Below are positions 53,510 through 61,498 of a stretch of 64,000 nucleotides of DNA, one piece after another. Below the pieces are notes generated by a model. That model did not search any database. It was not told where the DNA came from and saw only the letters and a list, made by a program, of their open reading frames with translations. Within the stretch, counting starts at the first letter, position 1. Each line of letters opens with the position of its first letter. Source of the stretch: Terriglobia bacterium (GTDB lineage Bacteria; Acidobacteriota; Terriglobia; Acidiferrales; UBA7541); NCBI GenBank assembly GCA_020073605.1, contig JAIQEW010000002.1, positions 1-64,000 on the forward strand, given 5' to 3'. A program made the translations under genes and the position numbers.

Positions 53510-54877
53510 ATGAAAAAGCTGACGCTCGTCCTTTCGGCCCCGGCCCTTGTTCTGGCTCTCGCACTCTGTTCGAATCCCGCGTTTGCTCGCGCGCAGCAAT
53601 CGTCCTCCGCTACGACCGCCGCGCAGCAGCAACCAGCTCCTCCCGCGACTCCGGCAGCCTCACCTGAACAGGCGGCGCAGAAAATCACGGCGTACACACT
53701 TCCGCCCGACCGGTACAAGAAGGCGCGCGACCTGAGCCGGATCAACTTCCGCTTTGCGATAATCAGCTTTCTGTACGGATTGATCGTGCTCTGGCTGGTC
53801 CTGGCGTGGAGGATTGCGCCGAAGTATCGCACGTGGGCGGAGAAGGCTTCCTCCAATCGCTTCGTGCAGGCGCTCATTTTCGCGCCGCTGCTGGTCCTGA
53901 CGGTCGATATCCTCGAACTCCCCACCGGTATCTACGACAACTGGGTCGAGCGCAAGTATGGGATTTCGGTGCAAGGATGGAGGTCGTGGAGCTGGGATTG
54001 GACGAAAGGCGAGCTCATTTCCGCGATACTCGGGATCATTCTGGTGTCACTCCTCTACTGGGTGATCCGCAAGAGTCCGCGGCGCTGGTGGTTCTATTTC
54101 TGGCTGACTTCCTTGCCGATCATCGTTCTCCTCATATTCCTACAGCCGCTCATCATCGATCCTTTGTTCCACAAGTTCGAGCCGCTCGCGAAGAAGGATC
54201 CCGCGCTCACGGCTTCGCTCGAACAACTCGTGCAACGCGCCGGCCAAGACATTCCGCCGGAGCGGATGTTCTGGATGGGCGCATCGGAAAAATCAACCGC
54301 CCTGAACGCCTACGTCACGGGGTTCGGGGCTTCGAAGCGCATCGTCGTTTACGACACGACGATCGTCAAGATGACGACTCCGCAGATCGTGTACGTCGCG
54401 GGCCACGAAACGGGACACTACGTCTTGCGCCACATTCCGAAGCAGATCGCGTTCACGGCGGCGGCCTTTTTCATCTTCCTCTATTTGGGCTACCGATGCA
54501 TCGGCTGGCTGCTCGCAAGGCGGGGCGTCAAGTGGGAAATCCGCGGCGCGGACGACATGGCTTCACTGCCAGCTCTGCTGATATTGCTTTCGATCTTCGG
54601 CTTCGTTGCGAATCCCGTGACAAGTGCAATCAGCCGCCACTACGAACACCAAGCGGACCAATACGGTCTCGAAGTGACGCACGGACTGACGCCGGACTCA
54701 GGGCAGGTCGCGGCGCAAGCGTTCAACACTCTAGGCGATGTGGACTTGGCCGATCCCGAACCGAATCCTGTGAACGTCTTTCTGTTCTATAACCACCCAT
54801 CGATTCCAGACCGGATTCAATTCTCGCTGACATACGATCCGTGGGCCAGCGGCGGGCACGGCGAATTCGTACCGTGA
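53510..54877 (+). CDS. M48A CAAX prenyl protease-like (Ste24-type) endopeptidase
   Basis: A 455-residue membrane protease. A signal or anchor (MKKLTLVLSAPALVLALALC) and a Gln/Ala/Pro linker precede membrane helices. The Ste24-like core is GIYDNWVERKYGISVQGW and PLIIDPLFHKFEPL. The zinc motif is VAGHETGHYVLRH (HExxH), and the third-ligand region is HYEHQADQYGLEV. In bacteria such proteins are thought to act in membrane protein quality control; prenyl-protein cleavage is not implied. The start has GGGGGG upstream. Confidence 0.92.
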   Translation: MKKLTLVLSAPALVLALALCSNPAFARAQQSSSATTAAQQQPAPPATPAASPEQAAQKITAYTLPPDRYKKARDLSRINFRFAIISFLYGLIVLWLVLAWRIAPKYRTWAEKASSNRFVQALIFAPLLVLTVDILELPTGIYDNWVERKYGISVQGWRSWSWDWTKGELISAILGIILVSLLYWVIRKSPRRWWFYFWLTSLPIIVLLIFLQPLIIDPLFHKFEPLAKKDPALTASLEQLVQRAGQDIPPERMFWMGASEKSTALNAYVTGFGASKRIVVYDTTIVKMTTPQIVYVAGHETGHYVLRHIPKQIAFTAAAFFIFLYLGYRCIGWLLARRGVKWEIRGADDMASLPALLILLSIFGFVANPVTSAISRHYEHQADQYGLEVTHGLTPDSGQVAAQAFNTLGDVDLADPEPNPVNVFLFYNHPSIPDRIQFSLTYDPWASGGHGEFVP

Positions 54878-54890
54878 GCTTGGCGAGTTG

Positions 54891-54950
54891 TAAGGGCGGG
54901 TCCCGACGGAATCGGGACGCAAAAGACGCGTTTGAAACCCGCCCGTACGG
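54891..54950. repeat. Nested hairpin repeat between convergent genes
   Basis: GGGCGGGT (54894-54901) pairs with ACCCGCCC (54937-54944), enclosing an inner stem TCCCGA / TCGGGA. It is an interrupted copy of the GGGCGGGTTTCAAACCCGCCC family. It lies between the protease and P450 stops and may serve as a terminator. Confidence 0.6.
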
Positions 54951-54958
54951 ACAATGTA

Positions 54959-56311
54959 TCAGGCGCGCGCGTGGAGCGTCATGTGTATGCCGTGCCGGGG
55001 CCGCAGCGTGACGAGCGGCTCGGGCACCACCGGATGTCCGGGCACGAGCCGGAAGCGGAATTTCTGCGCGAGCGTTCCAATCACGATCGCGGCTTCGAGT
55101 AGCGCGAATCCCTGGCCGATGCAGCGGCGCGGGCCGTCTCCAAACGGAAAATATGCGCCAGGAGGCAGGCGGTCTTGCAATCCGTCGAGCCAGCGTTCGG
55201 GACGAAACGCCTCCGGATCGTCGTAAAAGCGCGGATCGCGGTGCATCACCCACTGCGAGAAAATGATGGTCGATCCAGGGCGTAGTTCGTAGCCGCCGAT
55301 TTCGCACGGCTCGACTGCCTCGCGCGCCATGATGTACGCGGGCGGATAGAGTCGCAGGACTTCATTCATCACCGCTTGCAGGTAAGGCAAGCGCGGGAAG
55401 TCCGCGGCCTCCATCGGGCGGCCGCCCAGCACGCCTTGTAATTCTTCATGCAGGCGCGCTTCGGCCGCGGGATTCTGGCTGAGCGCGTACCAGGTCCACG
55501 CGAGCATCTGCGCCGTGGTTTCGTGTCCGGCCAGAAACAGCGTCATCGTCTCGTCGTGGAGCTGCTGCGGCGTCATCTGGCTGCCGTCTTCATCCATCGC
55601 GTTCATCAGGAGCGCGAGCAGGTCGTTGTGATGATCGGAATTTCCGTTCGTGCGCCGCTCGGAAATGATGCGATAGACGAGCGAGTCGATGAATTCGAGC
55701 TCGCGATTGGCGCGCCGGTTCGCGGGCGTGGGCCAATTCTCCGGAATGCGGAAGGGCAGCCGCTGGCGCCGGAGCGAGTAGCGCATCAGGAAGGTCATCG
55801 CCTGGCCGACCTGGCGGGCCTCGGCCAACAGAGTCGTGCTGAAGAGCGTGCGCACGGCGATATCGAGCGTGAGCGCCGTCATTTCCTGCGCGATGTTGCG
55901 CGCTTCGCCATCGCGCCAATCGCGGATGTGGGCCTGGGCGAGCTCGAGCATCGTGGAGGCGTAATCGTTCACGCGGTTGCGATGGAACGCCGGCTGGGCC
56001 AGGCGCCGCTGCCGCCGCCAGAATTCGCCCTCGCTGATCAGCAATCCCTGGCCGAGCATGCGGACGGTGATGCGCCGCGTCAGCTCGCTCTTGTGAAATT
56101 TGCCGTGCTGGACGACGAGGACCTGATTGATCCAGTCGGGATGATTCAGCAGGATGCGCTCCTGCATCATCACGTGGAAGCGGACGATATCGCCGTAGTC
56201 GCGGGTCATCTGCCGCATGCCGGCGAGCGGATCGCTGCGCAGGTTCAGCGCCATGCCCACGACAGGCAGGCCTTTCGGCCCCGGCGGAATTCGATTTCCG
56301 TTGGCACTCAT
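54959..56311 (-). CDS. Cytochrome P450
   Basis: A 450-residue P450 with all core motifs: the Pro-rich start RIPPGPKGLPVVG, the I-helix oxygen site LFLAGHETTAQML, the ExxR motif EVLRLYPP, PERW, and the haem loop YFPFGDGPRRCIGQGFAL with its axial Cys. It resembles the CYP102/CYP4-like class E group. It has no membrane anchor, so is probably soluble. The redox partner is not in the window and the substrate is unknown. Divergent from the PAS-phosphatase gene with a 117-bp gap. Confidence 0.95.
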   Translation of the reverse strand: MSANGNRIPPGPKGLPVVGMALNLRSDPLAGMRQMTRDYGDIVRFHVMMQERILLNHPDWINQVLVVQHGKFHKSELTRRITVRMLGQGLLISEGEFWRRQRRLAQPAFHRNRVNDYASTMLELAQAHIRDWRDGEARNIAQEMTALTLDIAVRTLFSTTLLAEARQVGQAMTFLMRYSLRRQRLPFRIPENWPTPANRRANRELEFIDSLVYRIISERRTNGNSDHHNDLLALLMNAMDEDGSQMTPQQLHDETMTLFLAGHETTAQMLAWTWYALSQNPAAEARLHEELQGVLGGRPMEAADFPRLPYLQAVMNEVLRLYPPAYIMAREAVEPCEIGGYELRPGSTIIFSQWVMHRDPRFYDDPEAFRPERWLDGLQDRLPPGAYFPFGDGPRRCIGQGFALLEAAIVIGTLAQKFRFRLVPGHPVVPEPLVTLRPRHGIHMTLHARA

Positions 56312-56428
56312 AATTCGCGGCTCTCTCAGGCGCGATCCATTCTACAGCCGGGGCGCTGCTTTGGCGCTTTCGCGGGAAGTTGGGTAAGATAGCCCCTCGC
56401 CGAGCAGCGCCGCAAGAAAGAGACTCCC

Positions 56429-57580
56429 GTGGAAATCCAACAGCCGGAATGGCTTCTTCAAATCGAGGGCATCCTCGAAACGCTGAACGAGGGTGTGATG
56501 ATCTCCGACGACTGCCAGAAGATTCTGTTCGTCAACTCGCACCTGGAAAAAATGCTCGGCATACCCGCCGAGGAAATTGTCGGCCACGAGAGTTCCCGGT
56601 TTTACTCGCCGGAAGAGTACAAGGTCATCCTGGCGCAGATCGCCGTCGGAGAGCAGGCGGGCCAGAATCGCTTCGAATTCGTCGTCCCTCAAAAAGACGG
56701 CAGCCGGCTGCCGGTGATCATCAGCTCGCGGAGGCTCGAGGACCCCGACGGCCGCGAGTTCGCCATCGTGACGTTCACCGATATCTCCGAGCAGAAGCGC
56801 GCCGAAGCGCGGCTGCGCGACGCCTACGCGAAACTCGAGGAACGTCAGAGGGAGATCGACGAAGACCTGGTGCTCGCAGCGCGCGTGCAGCAGAGCCTCG
56901 CGCCGCCGTCGCTCGTCTGGGGCGGCATGCGCGTGGAAACGCATTTCCATCCCGTCGGCTCGATCGGCGGCGATTTCGGCCTGGTCAGCCCGCTCGGCGA
57001 GGATCATCTCGACATGCTCGTGTGCGACGTCTCCGGCCACGGCATCGGCTCGGCGCTCGTGGCCAACCGCATCTACAGCGAGACGATGGCGCACTTGAGG
57101 AATCGGATGCCGCTCGGCGAAATGCTCGGGCAGCTCAACCGCTTCGTGATGCAAAACATCGGAAGCTCCGCTTTCTATTTCACCGTGGCCGCGGCTCGGC
57201 TCGATCGCGGCGGACGCCGCATGGTGTTTGCCGGCGCGGGGCATCCCCCGGCGATGGTCGTGCGCCCGGGCCAGGAGCCGCGGCTGCTCGAATCGCGCAG
57301 CATGGTGCTCGGCGCGCTGCCCGACGCAGTCGCCATGGAAGCGGCGCTCGAAGTGGACCTCGAGCCGGGCGACCGGGTGGTGCTCTACACCGACGGAATC
57401 ATCGAGGTCTTCGATTCGCGCGGCGAGATGCTGGGCGTTCCGGGCATGCAGAAGTTCGTGCGCGAGACGTCGCTTCTGCCGTTCAGCGAAATGAAGCAAG
57501 GGATTCTCGACCGGGTGGCTGCGTGGAGCGAAGGCCCGGCCACGGACGACGTGTCTCTCGTCCTTCTCGAGGTCCAGTGA
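56429..57580 (+). CDS. PAS-domain PP2C (SpoIIE/RsbU-type) phosphatase
   Basis: A 383-residue regulator from a GTG start. An N-terminal PAS domain (residues about 8-125: LETLNEGVMISDDCQKILFVNSHLEKMLG ... FAIVTFTDISEQKRAEARL) is followed by a short coiled linker. The SpoIIE-type phosphatase has LVLAARVQQSLAP, SIGGDFGLVSPL (metal Asp), LVCDVSGHGIGSALVA, VVLYTDGIIEVFDSRGEMLG and TDDVSLVLLEV. Such proteins dephosphorylate anti-sigma-factor antagonists (partner switching). No anti-sigma or antagonist gene is adjacent. Confidence 0.92.
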   Translation: MEIQQPEWLLQIEGILETLNEGVMISDDCQKILFVNSHLEKMLGIPAEEIVGHESSRFYSPEEYKVILAQIAVGEQAGQNRFEFVVPQKDGSRLPVIISSRRLEDPDGREFAIVTFTDISEQKRAEARLRDAYAKLEERQREIDEDLVLAARVQQSLAPPSLVWGGMRVETHFHPVGSIGGDFGLVSPLGEDHLDMLVCDVSGHGIGSALVANRIYSETMAHLRNRMPLGEMLGQLNRFVMQNIGSSAFYFTVAAARLDRGGRRMVFAGAGHPPAMVVRPGQEPRLLESRSMVLGALPDAVAMEAALEVDLEPGDRVVLYTDGIIEVFDSRGEMLGVPGMQKFVRETSLLPFSEMKQGILDRVAAWSEGPATDDVSLVLLEVQ

Positions 57581-57667
57581 ACGGCCGCCCGGCGCGACGG
57601 CCACTGAAGTCGCAGTTCGAACGCGCTATAATCGGCTTCGCCGGCGATTGCAGGGGAGAAAATCTCG

Positions 57668-58741
57668 GTGGCTGAAACGATTCGGTTGACGACTACCGCC
57701 AAGGCCGCGGGCTGCGCCGCGAAGCTCAGTCCCAGCATCCTCGAATCCATTCTGAAGCGGCTGCCGAAGCAGGACAACCCGAACGTCCTCGTGGGCTTCG
57801 AGACGAGCGACGACGCGGCCGTCTACCGCCTCACCGACGATCTCGCGATCGTGCAGACCGTGGATTTCTTCACGCCGATCGTGGATGACCCCGCTCTCTT
57901 CGGGCAAGTGGCGGCCGCGAATTCGCTGAGTGACGTCTACGCGATGGGCGGGCGGCCGATTTCGGCGCTCACGATCGTCGCGTTTCCCGCGTCGCGCCCG
58001 CCGGAAATTCTGGAAGATATCCTCCGCGGCGGACTGGAAAAGATGACGGAGGCGAACTGCACGGTGGTCGGCGGGCATTCCATCCGCGACGAAGAGCCCA
58101 AGTTCGGCTATGCCGTTACCGGCCTGATACATCCCGGAAAGATCTGGCGCAACGTCGGCGCGCGCCCGGGGGACACGCTGATCTTGACCAAGCCGCTCGG
58201 TACGGGAGTGATCTCTACCGCGCTCAAGCAAGAGCGCGCCAAGCCGGAATGGGTAACCGCCGCAACCGCTTCGATGACGCGCCTCAACCGCGACGCGGCG
58301 GACGCGCTGCACGAAATCGACGACGCAGCCTGCAGCCAAAACGGCGGCCAGCGGCCCGTCCACGCCGTCACGGACGTTACCGGCTTCGCGCTGCTCGGCC
58401 ACGGGCGCGAGATGGCTCTGGGGACGACCGTCTCCCTGAGAATCGACCACACGCGCATCGCCTATCTTCCCGGCGCGATCGAAGCGGCGCGCGGCGGATT
58501 TCTTTCCGGCGGGCTTGCCAACAACCGGGAATTCCTGGAAGGCTGCGTCGGATTCGCGCCGTCGGTTCCGGAAGAGTTTCGCGCGCTCCTCTTTGATCCG
58601 CAGACTTCGGGCGGGCTGCTCGCGGCCATTGCGCCGGGCGCCGCGGCACACGCGATGGCCGCGCTAGAACACCGCGCCATCCCGGCCCGGATCATCGGTG
58701 AAGTGATTCCGAAGCGCTCTCCGCTGGTCGAGGTCGCCTGA
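57668..58741 (+). CDS. selD: Selenide, water dikinase (selenophosphate synthase)
   Basis: SelD makes selenophosphate from selenide and ATP for selenocysteine or selenouridine. The 357-residue protein starts at a GTG with GGGGAGAAAA upstream. It shows RLTTTAKAAGCAAKLSP (catalytic Cys and Lys kept), FETSDDAAVYRLTDDLAIVQTVDFFTPIVDDP, SDVYAMGGRPISAL, VVGGHSIRDEEPKFGYAVTG, VTDVTGFALLGHG and DPQTSGGLL. Compared with the E. coli GCGCK loop the second Cys is Ala, which is seen in some active homologues. No selA, selB or ybbB/selU is nearby. Confidence 0.95.
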   Translation: MAETIRLTTTAKAAGCAAKLSPSILESILKRLPKQDNPNVLVGFETSDDAAVYRLTDDLAIVQTVDFFTPIVDDPALFGQVAAANSLSDVYAMGGRPISALTIVAFPASRPPEILEDILRGGLEKMTEANCTVVGGHSIRDEEPKFGYAVTGLIHPGKIWRNVGARPGDTLILTKPLGTGVISTALKQERAKPEWVTAATASMTRLNRDAADALHEIDDAACSQNGGQRPVHAVTDVTGFALLGHGREMALGTTVSLRIDHTRIAYLPGAIEAARGGFLSGGLANNREFLEGCVGFAPSVPEEFRALLFDPQTSGGLLAAIAPGAAAHAMAALEHRAIPARIIGEVIPKRSPLVEVA

Positions 58742-58782
58742 GCGCATCGAATCGTGTACACTCTCCGCGTTTTGAACACCTC

Positions 58783-60027
58783 ATGGACCCGATAACGCAC
58801 GGAATCGCAGGCGCGCTGCTCGGCAAGGGATTCTTTTCCAAACGCCAGACCAAGGTTGCGATTTTCGCCGCAACGCTCGGCGCCGTGGCTCCCGACGTGG
58901 ATGTGTTTGCCGAACTTTTTTCGCGCGATCCTCTCTCCATCATCAAGTATCACCGCGCCATCACGCACTCCTTCGTGGCGCTGCCGGTGTTCGCCGCGCT
59001 GATGGCGCTTCTGACGCCCGTCACGCTGGCGCTGCTGAGGCGGTTGTTCGCCACATTTCGTGACGCCGAATCGCCGCCCTTCGGGATGCTGACGCTGATC
59101 TACGGCGTGGGCATCGCCAGCCACATCATCCTCGACGGCATGACGTCGTTCGGCACGCGCATGTGGTATCCGATTTCGAGCGAGCGCGTCGCCTGGGACA
59201 TGCTGTTTATTGTCGATCTCACGTTCACGACCGTCATTCTAGTCCCGCAGGTGATTGCCTGGATTTATCGCGATCGCGATAAAGGCCGGGCGCGCGCGTG
59301 GCGCATGTCGGCGGTATTCGCTGTGAGCGCGTTGCTTTTCTGGGCGCTCGCGCGGGGAGCGGGGTATCCGTTCCGTCTGTGGATCGCGGGATTGGCGAGC
59401 GCGGTGATGGCCGCTCTGTTCTTCGCGCCGGCGAAGGGTGGCTGGGGATTCCGCGTGTCGCGCGCCCAGTGGTGCCGCGCCGGGACGTACGCCATGGTCG
59501 TGTACCTCGTCGCGTGCGGGTTCGCGCATCACTCCGCGATTCTCCGCACCAAAGCCTTTGCGGATCAGAACCACATCGAGGTCCAGCGAATCGGCGGGCT
59601 GCCGATTCCCCCGACGTTGCTTGACTGGGGCGGCGCGATCCGCTCGCCCAACGGACTCTACGAAGCCGAATTCGACCTGCGCGATTCAAGGCCGCCGGTG
59701 TTTCGTTTCACGCCCGATTCTCCGCCCGACCCGTTCATCGCGCGCGCGTTCGAGCTGCCGGAAGTGCATGTCTACTGGCAGTTCGCGCGGTTTCCGTCGA
59801 TCCTCAGTTTCGCGGAGGGCGAGGACCACGTCGTCGAGCTTGGCGAGAACCGTTTCTCGGGAGGCCGCCGCCGCAGCCCGCAGCCGTTCACGTACGAACT
59901 CGTCTTCGACTCCGATGGCGACCTGATCGCACAGGGCTGGCTCACCAACGGCGTGCTCCAGCAGCATCTGGAACGAATCACGCCGCGGCGCCTTTCGCCT
60001 CCCGCGGGAACGGGCAGCGCGCCTTGA
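58783..60027 (+). CDS. YdjM-like (DUF457) membrane metal-dependent hydrolase-type protein
   Basis: A 414-residue inner-membrane protein of the YdjM/LexA-regulated family. The N-terminal motif DPITHGIAGALLGKGF and APDVDVFAELF precede KYHRAITHSFVALPVFAAL and SHIILDGMTSFGTRMWYPIS. These conserved His and Asp residues in membrane helices suggest a metal site. Several further helices lead to a soluble C-terminal domain. Function is not settled. Its stop overlaps the next gene's start (TTGA), so the two are coupled. Confidence 0.88.
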   Translation: MDPITHGIAGALLGKGFFSKRQTKVAIFAATLGAVAPDVDVFAELFSRDPLSIIKYHRAITHSFVALPVFAALMALLTPVTLALLRRLFATFRDAESPPFGMLTLIYGVGIASHIILDGMTSFGTRMWYPISSERVAWDMLFIVDLTFTTVILVPQVIAWIYRDRDKGRARAWRMSAVFAVSALLFWALARGAGYPFRLWIAGLASAVMAALFFAPAKGGWGFRVSRAQWCRAGTYAMVVYLVACGFAHHSAILRTKAFADQNHIEVQRIGGLPIPPTLLDWGGAIRSPNGLYEAEFDLRDSRPPVFRFTPDSPPDPFIARAFELPEVHVYWQFARFPSILSFAEGEDHVVELGENRFSGGRRRSPQPFTYELVFDSDGDLIAQGWLTNGVLQQHLERITPRRLSPPAGTGSAP

Positions 60028-60617
60028 AAATCCTGATCTTCAGCGACATCCACGGCGATCTCGCCGCGATTAAGAGGATCGTCGCCCAGCCCGCCGATCT
60101 GTACATCGCCGCGGGCGACCTTGCGACGTTCCGCAAGGGGCTCGACCGCTGCGCAGAGGCGCTTCGGCCGCTCGGCGAGCGGCTCTGGGTGCTGCCGGGA
60201 AACCACGAAACGCACGACGACACGCGCGCGATCTGCGAACGCTTCGGCTTCGTCGATTTTCACCGGCAGGTGAAGCAACTCGGCACGACGCAGTGGGCGG
60301 GCCTGGGCTACAGCAACATCACGCCATTCAAGACTCCCGGCGAATACACCGAGGAAGAGATCGCAAGTGCGCTCGCGGCATTCGATGGAATCCGGCCGCT
60401 CTATCTCGTCATTCACTGCCCGCCGCGGGATACGAAGCTCGATGAGTACGCTCCGGGGAAACACGCGGGCAGTCCGGCGATACGGGCATGGGTGGAGCGC
60501 GAGCAGCCGCTGTATCTCTTCTGCGGCCACATCCACGAAACGGCGGGCTTCGCCGAGCGCCTCGGCTCGACGCAGTGCATCAACGTCGGCCCGCGCGGCC
60601 ACACGATCGAAATTTAG
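60024..60617 (+). CDS. Calcineurin-like metallophosphoesterase
   Basis: A 197-residue protein with the full set of metallophosphoesterase motifs: FSDIHGDLAAIKR (DxH), AAGDLATF (GD), VLPGNHETHDDTRA (GNHE), IHCPPRDTKLDE and CGHIHETAGF (GHxH). It belongs to the small YfcE-like/Rv0805-like group. The physiological phosphodiester is unknown. It starts at a TTG that overlaps the previous stop by 4 nt, so it is translationally coupled to the YdjM-like gene. Confidence 0.9.
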   Translation: MKILIFSDIHGDLAAIKRIVAQPADLYIAAGDLATFRKGLDRCAEALRPLGERLWVLPGNHETHDDTRAICERFGFVDFHRQVKQLGTTQWAGLGYSNITPFKTPGEYTEEEIASALAAFDGIRPLYLVIHCPPRDTKLDEYAPGKHAGSPAIRAWVEREQPLYLFCGHIHETAGFAERLGSTQCINVGPRGHTIEI

Positions 60618-60701
60618 AAGGAAGAAGATTCCGGGAACTATGTGTCTGATTTCGTAGTCTGGCAATCCTGAGATTATGGTGCGAAGCAAGGGAGAATTAA
60701 C

Positions 60702-60917
60702 ATGAGAGGATTCCTCAAATTTCTTTGCGTGTTAATGTTGATCTTCGCCGGTATTTCCGCGATAGTCGGGATAATCTACCTAGCGGACGGACGCACTGCA
60801 GAAGCATTGACGGGGCTGTGTTGCATCACTTCCAGCATCTTTCTCGCGTCATTTTCAGCGGCATTCTGGATTTTGACGCAAATAGCCGACAAAATTGCGC
60901 CAAAAGGGGCAAGTTAG
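60702..60917 (+). CDS. Small two-helix membrane protein
   Basis: A 71-residue hydrophobic protein with two membrane segments (FLKFLCVLMLIFAGISAIVGIIYLA and LTGLCCITSSIFLASFSAAFWILTQIA). GGAGA sits 8 nt before the ATG. It is clearly more AT-rich than its flanks. It converges on jag with a 17-nt gap. Function unknown. Confidence 0.6.
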   Translation: MRGFLKFLCVLMLIFAGISAIVGIIYLADGRTAEALTGLCCITSSIFLASFSAAFWILTQIADKIAPKGAS

Positions 60918-60934
60918 GTCTGTAGATCCAAGGG

Positions 60935-61498
60935 CTACTTCTTGCCGGGCGCCGCGGGATAGACGACGAGCTGGCGGTGGTCGCCGGAGCCTTCGCTCAT
61001 GGTGCGAACGCCCGGCGCGCCGTTGAGTTCCAGGTGAACGATGCGACGCTCGCGCGAAGACATTGGGTTGAATCGGTGGGGCTGGCCGGTCTCGCGCACG
61101 CGCTGCGCGGCCACGCGCGCTGAAAGCTTCAATTCCGCGAGGTGCGTGGCGCGATAATCGCCGCAATCAAACCGCACACGGTCGTGGAGCCGCGGATCGA
61201 GCCGCAGCCAGCGGTGCGCGATGTGCTCGAGCGCGAGCAGCAGCTCCGCGTTCCGCTCGAGCAGCCAATCCTGATCGGCGCCGCTAAACGTCACCACGAC
61301 ATCGGCTTCGTCACCCGCTGGCGCGGAGATTTCAAACTCCACGGCGAGCCCCATTTCACGCACAGCGAGGCCGAGGAAACGGCCGAGTTCCGAGACCGCG
61401 CGCTCGCGATCGAGGCGCGGCTCGGGGGTCGTGTCCTGCCGGCGAGAAAAGTTTCTTGCCGGCGCCCGGTTCGCGGCTGGGATGCGTTCGTCGCTCAT
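60935..61498 (-). CDS. jag: R3H/KH domain RNA-binding protein Jag (KhpB)
   Basis: A 187-residue protein at the end of the rpmH-yidC operon. Residues about 30-105 match a degenerate KH-like module (FLGLAVREMGLAVEFEISAP...LLERNAELLLALEHIAHRWL). The C-terminal R3H domain is RVRFDCGDYRATHLAELKLSARVAAQRVRETGQPHRFNPMSSRERRIVHLEL. The N-terminal Jag-N domain of Firmicutes is absent. Its ATG overlaps the yidC stop as ATGA. KhpB homologues bind RNA in cell-division and envelope control; the role here is inferred. Confidence 0.88.
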   Translation of the reverse strand: MSDERIPAANRAPARNFSRRQDTTPEPRLDRERAVSELGRFLGLAVREMGLAVEFEISAPAGDEADVVVTFSGADQDWLLERNAELLLALEHIAHRWLRLDPRLHDRVRFDCGDYRATHLAELKLSARVAAQRVRETGQPHRFNPMSSRERRIVHLELNGAPGVRTMSEGSGDHRQLVVYPAAPGKK

